DNA of 64,000 nt, from NCBI GenBank assembly GCA_015472025.1, contig BNHL01000001.1:62001-126000 (forward strand), written 5' to 3'. Below, one piece after another: positions 9,897 to 17,930 of this stretch. A program made the translations under genes and the position numbers. How positions within the stretch are numbered: the stretch's first letter is position 1; each line of letters starts with the position of its first letter. The notes beneath the pieces are model-generated. The model was not told where the DNA came from, searched no databases, and saw nothing but the letters and a program-made list of their open reading frames with translations. The stretch is from Cytophagales bacterium WSM2-2. Lineage in GTDB: Bacteria; Bacteroidota; Bacteroidia; Cytophagales; Cyclobacteriaceae.

Positions 9897-11402
9897 ATGA
9901 ATCTGTACGATCAATACCCCATTTTCCTAACGAATTCCCTGTCAGGAAAAAAAGAAAAATTTGAACCGATAACCGCCGGTTTTGTAGGCATGTATGTGTG
10001 CGGTCCGACAGTCTATAATTATGTGCACCTGGGTAATGCCAGAACATTCTTATCATTTGATATCGTCTCCCGTTACCTTCGGTTTTTGGGCTACAAGGTC
10101 CGGTACGTTCGTAATATTACTGATGTAGGTCACCTTGAAAATGATGCCGATGAGGGCGAAGATAAAATCGCCAAAAAAGCGAGACTCGAACAACTTGAAC
10201 CGATGGAAATTGTGAAGCGATTCACGGATGATTTTCACAACGTCATGCGCCAGTTCAATATTCTTCCTCCGAGTATTGAACCTTCAGCTACGGGGCATAT
10301 TCTGGAACAGATCAACATCACCGGGAAGTTGATCGAACTTGGATTGGCCTATGAGGCAAATGGCTCAGTGTATTTCGATGTAAAAAAATATAACCAGTCT
10401 GCTCATTATGGAATTCTCTCCGGGCGCAATATCGAGGAGTTGATGGAAAGTGGCCGCGAGCTCGATAGCCAGGATGAAAAAAGAGAAAAGATCGATTTCG
10501 CGCTTTGGAAAAAAGCATCGCCTCAGCATATCATGCGCTGGCCTTCACCATGGGGTGAAGGATTTCCAGGCTGGCATATTGAATGTACGGTGATGAGTAC
10601 AAAATATTTAGGCGAGACGTTTGACATTCACGGAGGTGGAATGGATTTGAAATTTCCACATCACGAATGTGAAATAGCCCAGGCCACTGGAGCCAATGGC
10701 AAAAGTCCGGTAAAGTATTGGATCCATTCTAATATGCTCACCGTGAACGGCCAGAAAATGAGCAAGTCACTTGGCAATTCATTTTTGCCTTCTGAATTAT
10801 TCTCCGGAAAACACAAGCTCCTTGAAAAGGGCTACAGCCCGATGACTGTGCGTTTTTTCATGTTGCAATCGCACTACAGCAGTACGCTTGACTTTTCCAA
10901 CGAAGCATTGAATGCTGCCGAGAAAGGTTTTAAAAAACTGAATAACGCATTGGTACTGGTGAAAAGTCTTGAGCATCCAGGGAAAGCAAATGCAAATACG
11001 GAATCAGAAAAAACACTCCTCGACCAGGTAGACAAATGCTACCAGAACATGAGTGACGATTTCAATACGGCCAAAACACTTGCCATACTTTTCGAAATGG
11101 CCTCACAGATCAATATCTGGTCAGGACAGAAGGAATTACTTGCTCAAGTCAGTCAAGAAACTTTCACAAAATATAAATCCACGTACGTCTCCATGATGGA
11201 GGATGTTCTGGGATTAAAGGAAGAGGCAAGCAACAATAATGAATTGCTCGATGGAACAATTAATGTCCTGATCGGGTTAAGAAAGAAAGCGCGCACCGAC
11301 CGCAACTTTCAGCTTTCCGACAAAATCCGTGATGACCTCAAGTCAATAGGCATTCAGTTAAAGGACGGAAAAGAAGGAGAAATGAGCTACGAGATTGAGT
11401 AA
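9897..11402 (+). CDS. cysS: Cysteinyl-tRNA synthetase
   Basis: Predicted 501-residue class I aminoacyl-tRNA synthetase that charges tRNA-Cys. The HIGH-type signature is HLGN at residues 44-47, preceded by the zinc ligand cysteine in CGPTVYN (C35). Further zinc ligands lie in [10 protein letters not shown] and HHECEIAQ, and the KMSKS loop is at about residue 287. The frame is open back to a GTG at 9792, but the extra 35 residues precede the universal start of the family ([19 protein letters not shown]), so ATG at 9897 is taken. yidD follows 39 bases downstream. Confidence 0.96.
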   Translation: MNLYDQYPIFLTNSLSGKKEKFEPITAGFVGMYVCGPTVYNYVHLGNARTFLSFDIVSRYLRFLGYKVRYVRNITDVGHLENDADEGEDKIAKKARLEQLEPMEIVKRFTDDFHNVMRQFNILPPSIEPSATGHILEQINITGKLIELGLAYEANGSVYFDVKKYNQSAHYGILSGRNIEELMESGRELDSQDEKREKIDFALWKKASPQHIMRWPSPWGEGFPGWHIECTVMSTKYLGETFDIHGGGMDLKFPHHECEIAQATGANGKSPVKYWIHSNMLTVNGQKMSKSLGNSFLPSELFSGKHKLLEKGYSPMTVRFFMLQSHYSSTLDFSNEALNAAEKGFKKLNNALVLVKSLEHPGKANANTESEKTLLDQVDKCYQNMSDDFNTAKTLAILFEMASQINIWSGQKELLAQVSQETFTKYKSTYVSMMEDVLGLKEEASNNNELLDGTINVLIGLRKKARTDRNFQLSDKIRDDLKSIGIQLKDGKEGEMSYEIE

Positions 11403-11441
11403 GTCCTTGTCCGTTTTGCAACAGGAAATCCGTTGCTATTT

Positions 11442-11669
11442 ATGTTAAAAAAAATTTTCATTCTACCCATACGCATTTATCAATTGGTGATCTCTCCTCA
11501 CTTGGGCGCGCACTGTCGCCATACACCTTCGTGTTCACACTATGCAATCGAGGCTATCAACGAGTGGGGAGTAATCAAGGGAACATGGTTAGGAGCCAAG
11601 CGGATTGCACGTTGTCATCCCTGGGGCACAAGTGGATATGACCCCGTTCCGAAAAAAGGAAATCACTAG
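11442..11669 (+). CDS. yidD: Membrane protein insertion efficiency factor YidD
   Basis: Predicted 75-residue protein of the YidD/Hsp33-neighbour family that assists the YidC insertase. Diagnostic features are the N-terminal amphipathic helix, the [10 protein letters not shown] motif, and the three cysteines in [15 protein letters not shown] and [15 protein letters not shown]. An in-frame TTG lies nine bases upstream, but ATG at 11442 gives the canonical N-terminus MLKKIFILP. It follows cysS and may be read from the same transcript. Confidence 0.93.
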   Translation: MLKKIFILPIRIYQLVISPHLGAHCRHTPSCSHYAIEAINEWGVIKGTWLGAKRIARCHPWGTSGYDPVPKKGNH

Positions 11670-11741
11670 TTATTAAAATTTATCACAAATTTCGCTACGA
11701 AGAATTTCAACTGGTAATTCATAAACTTATCAAAATTCTAT

Positions 11742-11771
11742 TTTGATTTTGTTGTCAATCGGCTACATTTA
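11742..11771 (+). promoter_or_regulatory. Candidate promoter of the Tat-exported oxidoreductase module
   Basis: TTTG at 11742-11745 and TACATTTA at 11764-11771 are 18 bases apart, one position off the TAnnTTTG consensus. The GMC oxidoreductase ATG lies 18 bases downstream. Confidence 0.5.
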
Positions 11772-11788
11772 ATGCGAATAAAAAATGT

Positions 11789-13534
11789 ATGGCCAATTTC
11801 CAGATCAAGAAAAATCCTAAAACGTACGATGTCATCATTGTCGGCTCGGGTGCCGGAGGCGGCATGTCAGCTTATGTGCTTTCACAAGCAGGAATAAAAG
11901 TGTTGCTTCTGGAAGCAGGACCAATGTACGACCCGGCGAAAAATGTAACTCAACTCAAATGGCCATGGGAATCGCCCCGCAGAGGCGCGAGCACACAGCA
12001 CCGGAATTTCGGAGACTTTGATGCAGCCTACGGTGGATGGCAGCTGGAGGGCGAACCATACACACACAAGGATGGAACCAAGTTCGATTGGTTTCGCTCA
12101 CGAATGTTAGGTGGGCGTACGAATCACTGGGGCCGTATTTCATTGCGTTTTGGTCCTAAAGATTTTAAACATAAAACAATTGACGGCCTCGGTGACGACT
12201 GGCCGATAAGCTACGATGATATCGCACCTTATTATGACAAAGTAGACCGGCTCATCGGTGTATTCGGCTCGAAGGAAAATATGCCAGATCATCCGGACGG
12301 AATCTTCCTGCCTCCGCCCAAACCGCGGTTGCACGAAATGTTTATCAAAGAAGCAGGAACATCTCTCAACATTCCTGTCATTCCATCGAGGTTATCCATA
12401 TTAACAAGACCACTGCCTGACAACAAGGAACGTGGTGCTTGTTTCTTCTGCTCACAGTGTAATCGAGGCTGCACCGTCTATGGAGATTTCTCTTCTTCAT
12501 CTGTCTTGGTAAGGCCAGCACTGAACACGGGCAATGTCGATGTGATTGCTAACGCCATGGTGCGTGAAGTACTCACCAATGATGAAGGTAAAGCTACCGG
12601 TGTTTCATACGTCAGTAAAGACGACATGCAGGAATATGAAGTGAATGGAAAAGTAGTGGTACTCGCGGCCAGTGCGTGTGAGTCAGCCCGACTTCTACTC
12701 AATTCAAAATCATCCAAACATCCGAACGGCCTTGCCAACTCAAGCAACGTAGCAGGAAAATATCTCCACGACTCCACCGGAGCGGGAATGGGCGGTATTC
12801 TTCCAAAGCTTGTTGGACGTAAGCGTTACAATGAAGATGGAGTTGGAGGTTTGCACGTGTACACGCCCTGGTGGCTGGACAACAAAAACCTGGACTTCAA
12901 ACGCGGTTATCATATCGAATACTATGGAGGCATGGGAATGCCCGGCTATGGATTTGGGTTCGGCATGCAAGGGACCAATGGAAAATATCCAGGTCGTGAT
13001 GGAAAGCAGAAAGCGGCAGGTGGATATGGCGCTGCATTAAAAGATGATTACCGCTATTTCTATGGAGCCTATTTTGGAATGGACGGTCGTGGCGAAGCAA
13101 TTGCACGTGAAGACAATTATTGTGAGATCGATCCGAACACCGTAGATAAATTCGGTATACCCGTTCTGCGATTCCATTATAAGTGGAGCGACCAGGAGGT
13201 CAAGCAAACCAAGCACATGAAAGATACTTTCCGTGAAATCATCCACAAGATGGGCGGTGTGATCACCTGGGGAGATGATGGTCCGGAAAACGATTACGGA
13301 TTACAAGCTCCAGGACGAATCATCCACGAGGTGGGAACCACACGTATGGGTAACGACAAAAAGAAATCAGTGCTGAACAAATTCAACCAGGCTCACGATT
13401 GTAAGAACTTATTTGTAATGGATGGTGGAGCATTTGTATCGCAAGCAGATAAGAATCCAACCTGGACAATCTTAGCTTTAGCGATGCGTTCGTCAGAATA
13501 TTTGATTGATGAAATGAAGAAACAAAATCTGTAA
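11789..13534 (+). CDS. GMC family FAD oxidoreductase (sugar dehydrogenase large subunit type)
   Basis: Predicted 581-residue flavoprotein. The FAD-binding GSGAGGG is at residues 19-25 and is followed by the dinucleotide-fold acidic end LLLEAG. The C-terminal GMC signature contains HEVGTTRMG and KNPTWTILALA, with the catalytic His and Asn. Four clustered cysteines (CFFCSQCNRGC, near residue 217) resemble those of membrane gluconate or glucoside dehydrogenase large subunits. It has no signal peptide of its own; the next gene encodes a Tat-signal small subunit, so export as a complex is likely. This resembles glucoside 3-dehydrogenase or gluconate 2-dehydrogenase; the substrate cannot be read from the sequence. 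Confidence 0.9.
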   Translation: MANFQIKKNPKTYDVIIVGSGAGGGMSAYVLSQAGIKVLLLEAGPMYDPAKNVTQLKWPWESPRRGASTQHRNFGDFDAAYGGWQLEGEPYTHKDGTKFDWFRSRMLGGRTNHWGRISLRFGPKDFKHKTIDGLGDDWPISYDDIAPYYDKVDRLIGVFGSKENMPDHPDGIFLPPPKPRLHEMFIKEAGTSLNIPVIPSRLSILTRPLPDNKERGACFFCSQCNRGCTVYGDFSSSSVLVRPALNTGNVDVIANAMVREVLTNDEGKATGVSYVSKDDMQEYEVNGKVVVLAASACESARLLLNSKSSKHPNGLANSSNVAGKYLHDSTGAGMGGILPKLVGRKRYNEDGVGGLHVYTPWWLDNKNLDFKRGYHIEYYGGMGMPGYGFGFGMQGTNGKYPGRDGKQKAAGGYGAALKDDYRYFYGAYFGMDGRGEAIAREDNYCEIDPNTVDKFGIPVLRFHYKWSDQEVKQTKHMKDTFREIIHKMGGVITWGDDGPENDYGLQAPGRIIHEVGTTRMGNDKKKSVLNKFNQAHDCKNLFVMDGGAFVSQADKNPTWTILALAMRSSEYLIDEMKKQNL

Positions 13535-13538
13535 ACAA

Positions 13539-14198
13539 ATGGACAGAAGAAAATATTTAAAAACACTTGCTGTAGGAACGGTTGGTGCCATCTCCGCCCC
13601 TGCTTTGATGGAATCTTGTAAGCCGGAGGAAAAACCGAAGGAAGTTGTAGATGTCCCAACCATCGACCGTACTCCGGCCGAACTGGCGCATTACAACAAG
13701 CTGATGGCGGACAAGTTTTTTGATGAGCACGAGTTGAAAACAATCTCTGTACTCTCGGACATCATTATTCCAAAAGATGAGGTTTCGGGAAGTGCATCGG
13801 AAGCAGGTGTGCCTGCTTTCATCGAGTTCATCGTTAAAGATATGCCGCGGCACCAGGTTCCTTTGCGCGGTGGAATCAAATGGCTTGATATCCACTGTAT
13901 GAAAAAATACAACAACTCGTTTGTTGACTGTTCTGCTGAGCAGCAAATTGAACTTGTTGATGAAATCGCCTATCCTGAAAAAGCCAAACCAGAGATGCAG
14001 CAAGGCGTAGCATTTTTCAATCTGATGCGCGACCTCACGGCAACCGGGTTCTTCACCAGCAAAATGGGAATTGAAGATTTAGGTTACATGGGAAATCGTC
14101 CGAATCAGTGGGATGGCGTTCCACAGGAAGTCCTCGATCAGTATGGCGTCAAGTACGACCAAAAGACATTGGACGAATGTGTGAAATTTGATACTTAG
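13539..14198 (+). CDS. Gluconate 2-dehydrogenase subunit 3 family protein with Tat signal
   Basis: Predicted 219-residue protein starting MDRRKYLKTLAVG, a twin-arginine signal, with a cysteine (MESCKPEE) placed as in a Tat lipoprotein. The body matches the gluconate 2-dehydrogenase subunit 3 family (DEHELKTISVLSDIIIPKDE). In related enzymes this small subunit carries the flavoprotein partner through the Tat pathway and is needed for activity. It starts four bases after the GMC gene ends, consistent with a heterodimer. The downstream gene begins 43 bases later. Confidence 0.88.
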   Translation: MDRRKYLKTLAVGTVGAISAPALMESCKPEEKPKEVVDVPTIDRTPAELAHYNKLMADKFFDEHELKTISVLSDIIIPKDEVSGSASEAGVPAFIEFIVKDMPRHQVPLRGGIKWLDIHCMKKYNNSFVDCSAEQQIELVDEIAYPEKAKPEMQQGVAFFNLMRDLTATGFFTSKMGIEDLGYMGNRPNQWDGVPQEVLDQYGVKYDQKTLDECVKFDT

Positions 14199-14241
14199 CC
14201 AATCGGCATCTCATCAGTTATTTATAAATCAATTAAAAAAT

Positions 14242-15669
14242 ATGGTTAGCAGGAGGAAATTCATTGCACAAGCCGCCACAGCGGCAGCCGCTTTCACGAT
14301 TATTCCGCGGTCTGTTTTGGGAGGCAAGGGTTACATTGCCCCCAGCGACACTTTGTACATAGCGGGTATTGGTGCCGGTGGTAAAGGCACAAGCGACCTA
14401 GCCGGGTTCGCAAAAAATCCTGCAGCTAAAGTTGTATTCCTCTGTGATGTTGATGACCGAATGGCCGTTGAGTCCAAAAAGAATTTCCCTGACGCCAAAT
14501 ACTATAAAGATTTTCGCGTAATGCTTGATAAGGAAGCTAAGGGAATCGATGCCGTTTCAGTTTCTACCCCTGATCACACTCACGCGGTTGCCGCTATGGC
14601 CGCCATGCAACGTGGAAAACACGTATACGTTCAAAAGCCTTTGTCGCACGATATTTATGAAGCGCGTATGCTTACTGAAGCGGCTAACAAATACAAGGTG
14701 GTTACACAGATGGGAAATCAGATGGCATCAGGCGATGACGTGCGAAAAATGAAGGAGATGTACGATGCTAAAATGATCGGCAACGTCACTCACGTGTGGG
14801 CATGGACCAATCGACCGGTATGGCCACAGGGCTTACCGGCACCAACAGGAAAGTTTGATATTCCTTCCGAACTGGATTGGGACCTGTGGCTTGGAACTGC
14901 CAAGTCAATGGATTTTAATCCGAGTTACCTGCCTTTCAATTGGCGCGGCTGGTGGAATTTTGGAACAGGAGCATTAGGAGACATGGCTTGTCACATTCTC
15001 GATCCCTTCTTCCGTATTCTGCCTGTGGATTATCCAAGCGAAGTTGAATGCAGTACAACAACAACATGGAACGGTTTCTTCAATGAAGCACATAATGATG
15101 ACAGTTGTCCGGCATCCTCCATCATTCATCTCAAGTTCCCCCGAAAAGACGGCAAGGGTGTTATCACACTCACCTGGATGGACGGTGGACTTTTACCTAA
15201 ACGACCAGAAGAACTTCAGCCAGGAGAGCCAATGGGTGATTGGGACGGTGGAATTATTTTTGAGGGCTCTAAAGGAAAACTGATGGCGGGTTGTTATGGC
15301 AAAAACCCTACTTTACTTCCGACTTCAAGAATGAAGACCGACAAAATGCCTCAACAAAAATTGACACGCGTTCCCGGTGGACCCAATGGTCACTACACCG
15401 AATGGGTGAACGTTTGTAAAAAAGGGTATGAATATCGCAACGAATTGAGTTCGCATTTTGATTATGCAGGGCCATTTACTGAAGCCGTGCTGATGGGCAA
15501 CCTTGCACTGCGGAGTTACGTCATCCAACAAGCCAATGCGGACGGAAAAGGTAAATCATACACCGGACGTAAGAAATTATTGTGGGATGCAAAGAATATG
15601 AAGATCACGAACTACGATGAAGCCAACGCCTTTGTAAAACGCGAATACCGACAAGGCTGGTCGTTGTAA
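14242..15669 (+). CDS. Gfo/Idh/MocA family oxidoreductase with Tat signal
   Basis: Predicted 475-residue NAD(P)-dependent sugar or glycoside oxidoreductase. It begins with a twin-arginine signal (MVSRRKFIAQAATAAAAF) followed by a Rossmann fold with GIGAGGKG near residues 42-49. The EKP motif is replaced by QKPLSHD, and the catalytic region WWNFGTGALGDMACHILDP contains the conserved H. The frame is open back to a TTG inside the preceding gene, but ATG at 14242 restores a normal Tat signal. Tat-exported members are common in Bacteroidota and probably bring their cofactor with them. Co-orientation with the GMC and subunit 3 genes suggests one pathway of sugar or glycoside oxidation outside the cytoplasm. 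Confidence 0.9.
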   Translation: MVSRRKFIAQAATAAAAFTIIPRSVLGGKGYIAPSDTLYIAGIGAGGKGTSDLAGFAKNPAAKVVFLCDVDDRMAVESKKNFPDAKYYKDFRVMLDKEAKGIDAVSVSTPDHTHAVAAMAAMQRGKHVYVQKPLSHDIYEARMLTEAANKYKVVTQMGNQMASGDDVRKMKEMYDAKMIGNVTHVWAWTNRPVWPQGLPAPTGKFDIPSELDWDLWLGTAKSMDFNPSYLPFNWRGWWNFGTGALGDMACHILDPFFRILPVDYPSEVECSTTTTWNGFFNEAHNDDSCPASSIIHLKFPRKDGKGVITLTWMDGGLLPKRPEELQPGEPMGDWDGGIIFEGSKGKLMAGCYGKNPTLLPTSRMKTDKMPQQKLTRVPGGPNGHYTEWVNVCKKGYEYRNELSSHFDYAGPFTEAVLMGNLALRSYVIQQANADGKGKSYTGRKKLLWDAKNMKITNYDEANAFVKREYRQGWSL

Positions 15670-15693
15670 CTGATTTTAGATTACTAATTCCTG

Positions 15694-15730
15694 AAAGAGA
15701 AACACAGCGCTGTTTCTCTTTTATTTTTTA
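15694..15730 (+). terminator. Rho-independent terminator after the oxidoreductase module
   Basis: An 11-bp perfect stem (15694-15704 with 15711-15721, left arm AAAGAGAAACA), a 6-base loop and a T-rich run. It closes the GMC-subunit 3-Gfo operon 24 bases after the stop codon. The stem is A/T-flanked, so it may also work in reverse. Confidence 0.8.
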
Positions 15731-15750
15731 TCATACTTAAAATTAAAATT

Positions 15751-16137
15751 ATGCCTGTCATTAAGCATAACCCGGAAGGAGTATTTCCGCCCTATCGAAA
15801 TTACAGTCACGCTGTTGAGATCAAAGGTGATTCACAATTGCTCATTATCAGTGGACTGAACGGATACAATTCGGATGGAAAAAGTATGCCCGAAACTTTC
15901 GAAGAACAAGGTGAACTCATCTGGCAACACCTGGGTACGATCCTGAAATCAGCCGGCATGGATTATCAAAACATTGTTTCATTGAGAACCTACCTGGCGG
16001 ACCCGATCTATGATGAGCCTAACGTACAATTGAGAATGAAATACCTTGGCGACAACAAGCCTGCATCAACTGTCATCTGCTGCAAGTTGCTGGAACCGAA
16101 ATGGAAATTGGAAGTTGAGGCAATGGCAGCAAAATAG
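15751..16137 (+). CDS. RidA/YjgF family protein
   Basis: Predicted 128-residue cytoplasmic protein of the RidA (YER057c/UK114) family, whose members hydrolyse reactive enamine/imine intermediates formed by PLP enzymes. Visible family features are the LIISGLNGYNSDG strand-turn, EEQGELIWQHLGTILKSAGM, the VSLRTYLAD segment and the C-terminal PKWKLEVEAMAAK strand. The ligand arginine of canonical RidA, normally in a GPYSPAV/CxRPxxxxxxLVE context, is not clearly conserved, so it may be one of the other Rid subgroups. It lies alone after a terminator, so it needs its own promoter. Confidence 0.85.
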   Translation: MPVIKHNPEGVFPPYRNYSHAVEIKGDSQLLIISGLNGYNSDGKSMPETFEEQGELIWQHLGTILKSAGMDYQNIVSLRTYLADPIYDEPNVQLRMKYLGDNKPASTVICCKLLEPKWKLEVEAMAAK

Positions 16138-16365
16138 TTCCCTTGATCACTGGTTGTTGCCGTTCATCGCTCCTGAAGAAAATGTAACTCGTTACCAGAA
16201 AGTGAATCCACGATTCTATTACAGTTACAAGTGAATTGAATCCACATTACTTCGAGGATTACTTTAGATCAATTTTCGGTCAACTGACATTTACCCGGTC
16301 AGGAGAGAAACAGAACGCTGAATCATACGCTACCTTTAGAGGTAGATTCCCACAACAACCCACCT

Positions 16366-17316
16366 ATGAAATCCAATTCTCTTTTATGGTTCACAGCCTT
16401 GCTGTGTGCTTATTCATACACTTTTGGCTCACCTCCAACTCTCATTCACAAGCTTGAGCTAAAAGGAAAAGTAGGAGCGATTAACTCAACTAAAGCAGTT
16501 CAGGCAAAGATTACTATCCAGGCAAATGGAGTAGATTTTATCATCGCTACTGACTTTGGAGGCTTCTTTTCCGCTGATATTCCACAAGTGTCATCTTTTA
16601 CTTTGCTGGTGGAATCTTTGGGGTTTGAAATTGAAGAAAAGGAGATTACCGTCCCTCCTTCTGACTCCATAGTCAATATCTCGGTTGCGCTCACTCCGAA
16701 AGAGAAAATGAAATTGCAGGGAACGATCCGTGATAAAAAAACGAGGCAACCTGTTGCCGCGGAATTTGATCTGTACATGGATAATGACATGATCAAAGAA
16801 GATGTTGAAATTGTCAACGATGGCAAATACGTTGAAACAATGCTCAACTATGGCTGGTACATCATTGACATTACAGCCCGGGGATACCTCAACCTGACTG
16901 ATACGATTTGGGTACTGAATTGCAAGCGACCTGAAATGCATCGCGACTACTACATGACTCCCATTGAAACCGGGCTGACCGTTGTATTAAAAAGCATTCA
17001 ATTCAAATTTGGAACTACTGACCTTCATCCCGACTCTAATGATGAGTTGGATGGCATCGTTAAGATGATGAAAGAGTACCCCAACATGAAACTGGAAATT
17101 GCGGGTCACACTGACAGTGATGGCCCCGAAGACTTCAACCTAATCCTGTCGCAAGGCCGCGCGCAGTCCGTGGTAGACTATCTGACGAATCAAGGCACTG
17201 AACTTTCAAGGCTCACCGCTAAAGGCTATGGTGAAAGTAAACCCATTGATACAAGAGATACTCCTTACGCAAAGTTTATTAATCGTAGAGTGGAGTTTAC
17301 AGTCTTGCAAAATTAA
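16366..17316 (+). CDS. OmpA-family protein with N-terminal carboxypeptidase-regulatory-like domains
   Basis: Predicted 316-residue envelope protein. A signal peptide (LLWFTALLCAYSYTFG) is followed by two beta-sandwich-like segments, the first with LKGKVGAINSTKAVQAKI and the second with LQGTIRDKKTRQPVAAEF, both reminiscent of carboxypeptidase regulatory domains. The C-terminal 120 residues form an OmpA peptidoglycan-binding domain: LEIAGHTDSDG, then SQGRAQSVVDYL, LTAKGYGESKPI and NRRVEFTV. It should sit in the periplasm or at the outer membrane, tethered to peptidoglycan. No lipobox is seen. The OmpA end resembles that of the giant SprB-repeat protein at 32248-38943. Confidence 0.87.
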   Translation: MKSNSLLWFTALLCAYSYTFGSPPTLIHKLELKGKVGAINSTKAVQAKITIQANGVDFIIATDFGGFFSADIPQVSSFTLLVESLGFEIEEKEITVPPSDSIVNISVALTPKEKMKLQGTIRDKKTRQPVAAEFDLYMDNDMIKEDVEIVNDGKYVETMLNYGWYIIDITARGYLNLTDTIWVLNCKRPEMHRDYYMTPIETGLTVVLKSIQFKFGTTDLHPDSNDELDGIVKMMKEYPNMKLEIAGHTDSDGPEDFNLILSQGRAQSVVDYLTNQGTELSRLTAKGYGESKPIDTRDTPYAKFINRRVEFTVLQN

Positions 17317-17373
17317 AAGCCCGCTCTTATTTCGAACAACTCTCAGGATTTCCCGTCAAACTATTTTTTAATC

Positions 17374-17381
17374 TAAATTTG
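17374..17381 (+). promoter_or_regulatory. Candidate -7 box for the GNAT gene
   Basis: TAAATTTG matches TAnnTTTG and ends 15 bases before the chosen ATG at 17397. No good TTTG is found 19-20 bases upstream, so this is a partial match only. It argues that the upstream in-frame TTG at 17379 is not the start codon. Confidence 0.4.
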
Positions 17382-17396
17382 GGGCACCATCATCCT

Positions 17397-17894
17397 ATGA
17401 TTGAAATCCAAGAAGCATCCGTTAAAGAAATCCCAATCATTCAACAGATTGCCAGTGACACCTGGTACGTCACTTACGGTCCATTACAGCCGAGAGAGAA
17501 AATCGAGTACCTCTACGAACTAATGTACAGCACTTCATCCCTGACCGAGCAATTTGAAAAGAAGGGGCACAAGTTCATTCTTGCCAAAGACGAAACAGGC
17601 TACCAGGGTTATGCAGGTTATGAAATCAATTGCGAAGGTAAAAATGCAACGAAGATTCACAAACTCTACGTGCTCCCGTCCGCTCAGGGCAAAGGAGTTG
17701 GAAAGGAAATGATGAATTTTATTTCAGCTGTTGCTCAGGCAAATAAGAATCAGACTTTGCTACTGAATGTGTACCGGAAAAATCCAGCTATGAATTTCTA
17801 CGAAAGAATCGGATTCAAAAAAGCAGCCGAAGTGAATATTCCAGTTGGGAATGGCTTCACGATGGAAGACTTTGTGATGGAAAAAAATCTATAA
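17397..17894 (+). CDS. GNAT family N-acetyltransferase
   Basis: Predicted 165-residue acetyl-CoA-dependent acetyltransferase. The acetyl-CoA-binding motif A is KIHKLYVLPSAQGKGVGKEM, with the Q/R-x-x-G-x-G/A pattern in QGKGVG, followed by LLLNVYRKNPAMNFYERIGF, the motif B strand and helix typical of the RimI-like group. An in-frame TTG at 17379 would add six residues with three histidines, but it overlaps a likely promoter, so ATG at 17397 is used. The gene converges on the methylmalonyl-CoA mutase gene with a 36-base gap holding two short palindromes. Substrate unknown. Confidence 0.87.
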   Translation: MIEIQEASVKEIPIIQQIASDTWYVTYGPLQPREKIEYLYELMYSTSSLTEQFEKKGHKFILAKDETGYQGYAGYEINCEGKNATKIHKLYVLPSAQGKGVGKEMMNFISAVAQANKNQTLLLNVYRKNPAMNFYERIGFKKAAEVNIPVGNGFTMEDFVMEKNL

Positions 17895-17930
17895 GTCCTC
17901 AGCAGGACGTGCTCCAGAAATTCTGGTTTA

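Noticed and set aside
17895-17926. Two short palindromes between the GNAT and mutase genes (GTCCT/AGGAC and CCAGAA/TTCTGG)
   Set aside because: Stems of 5-6 bp without a T-run on either strand; too weak to call a terminator.
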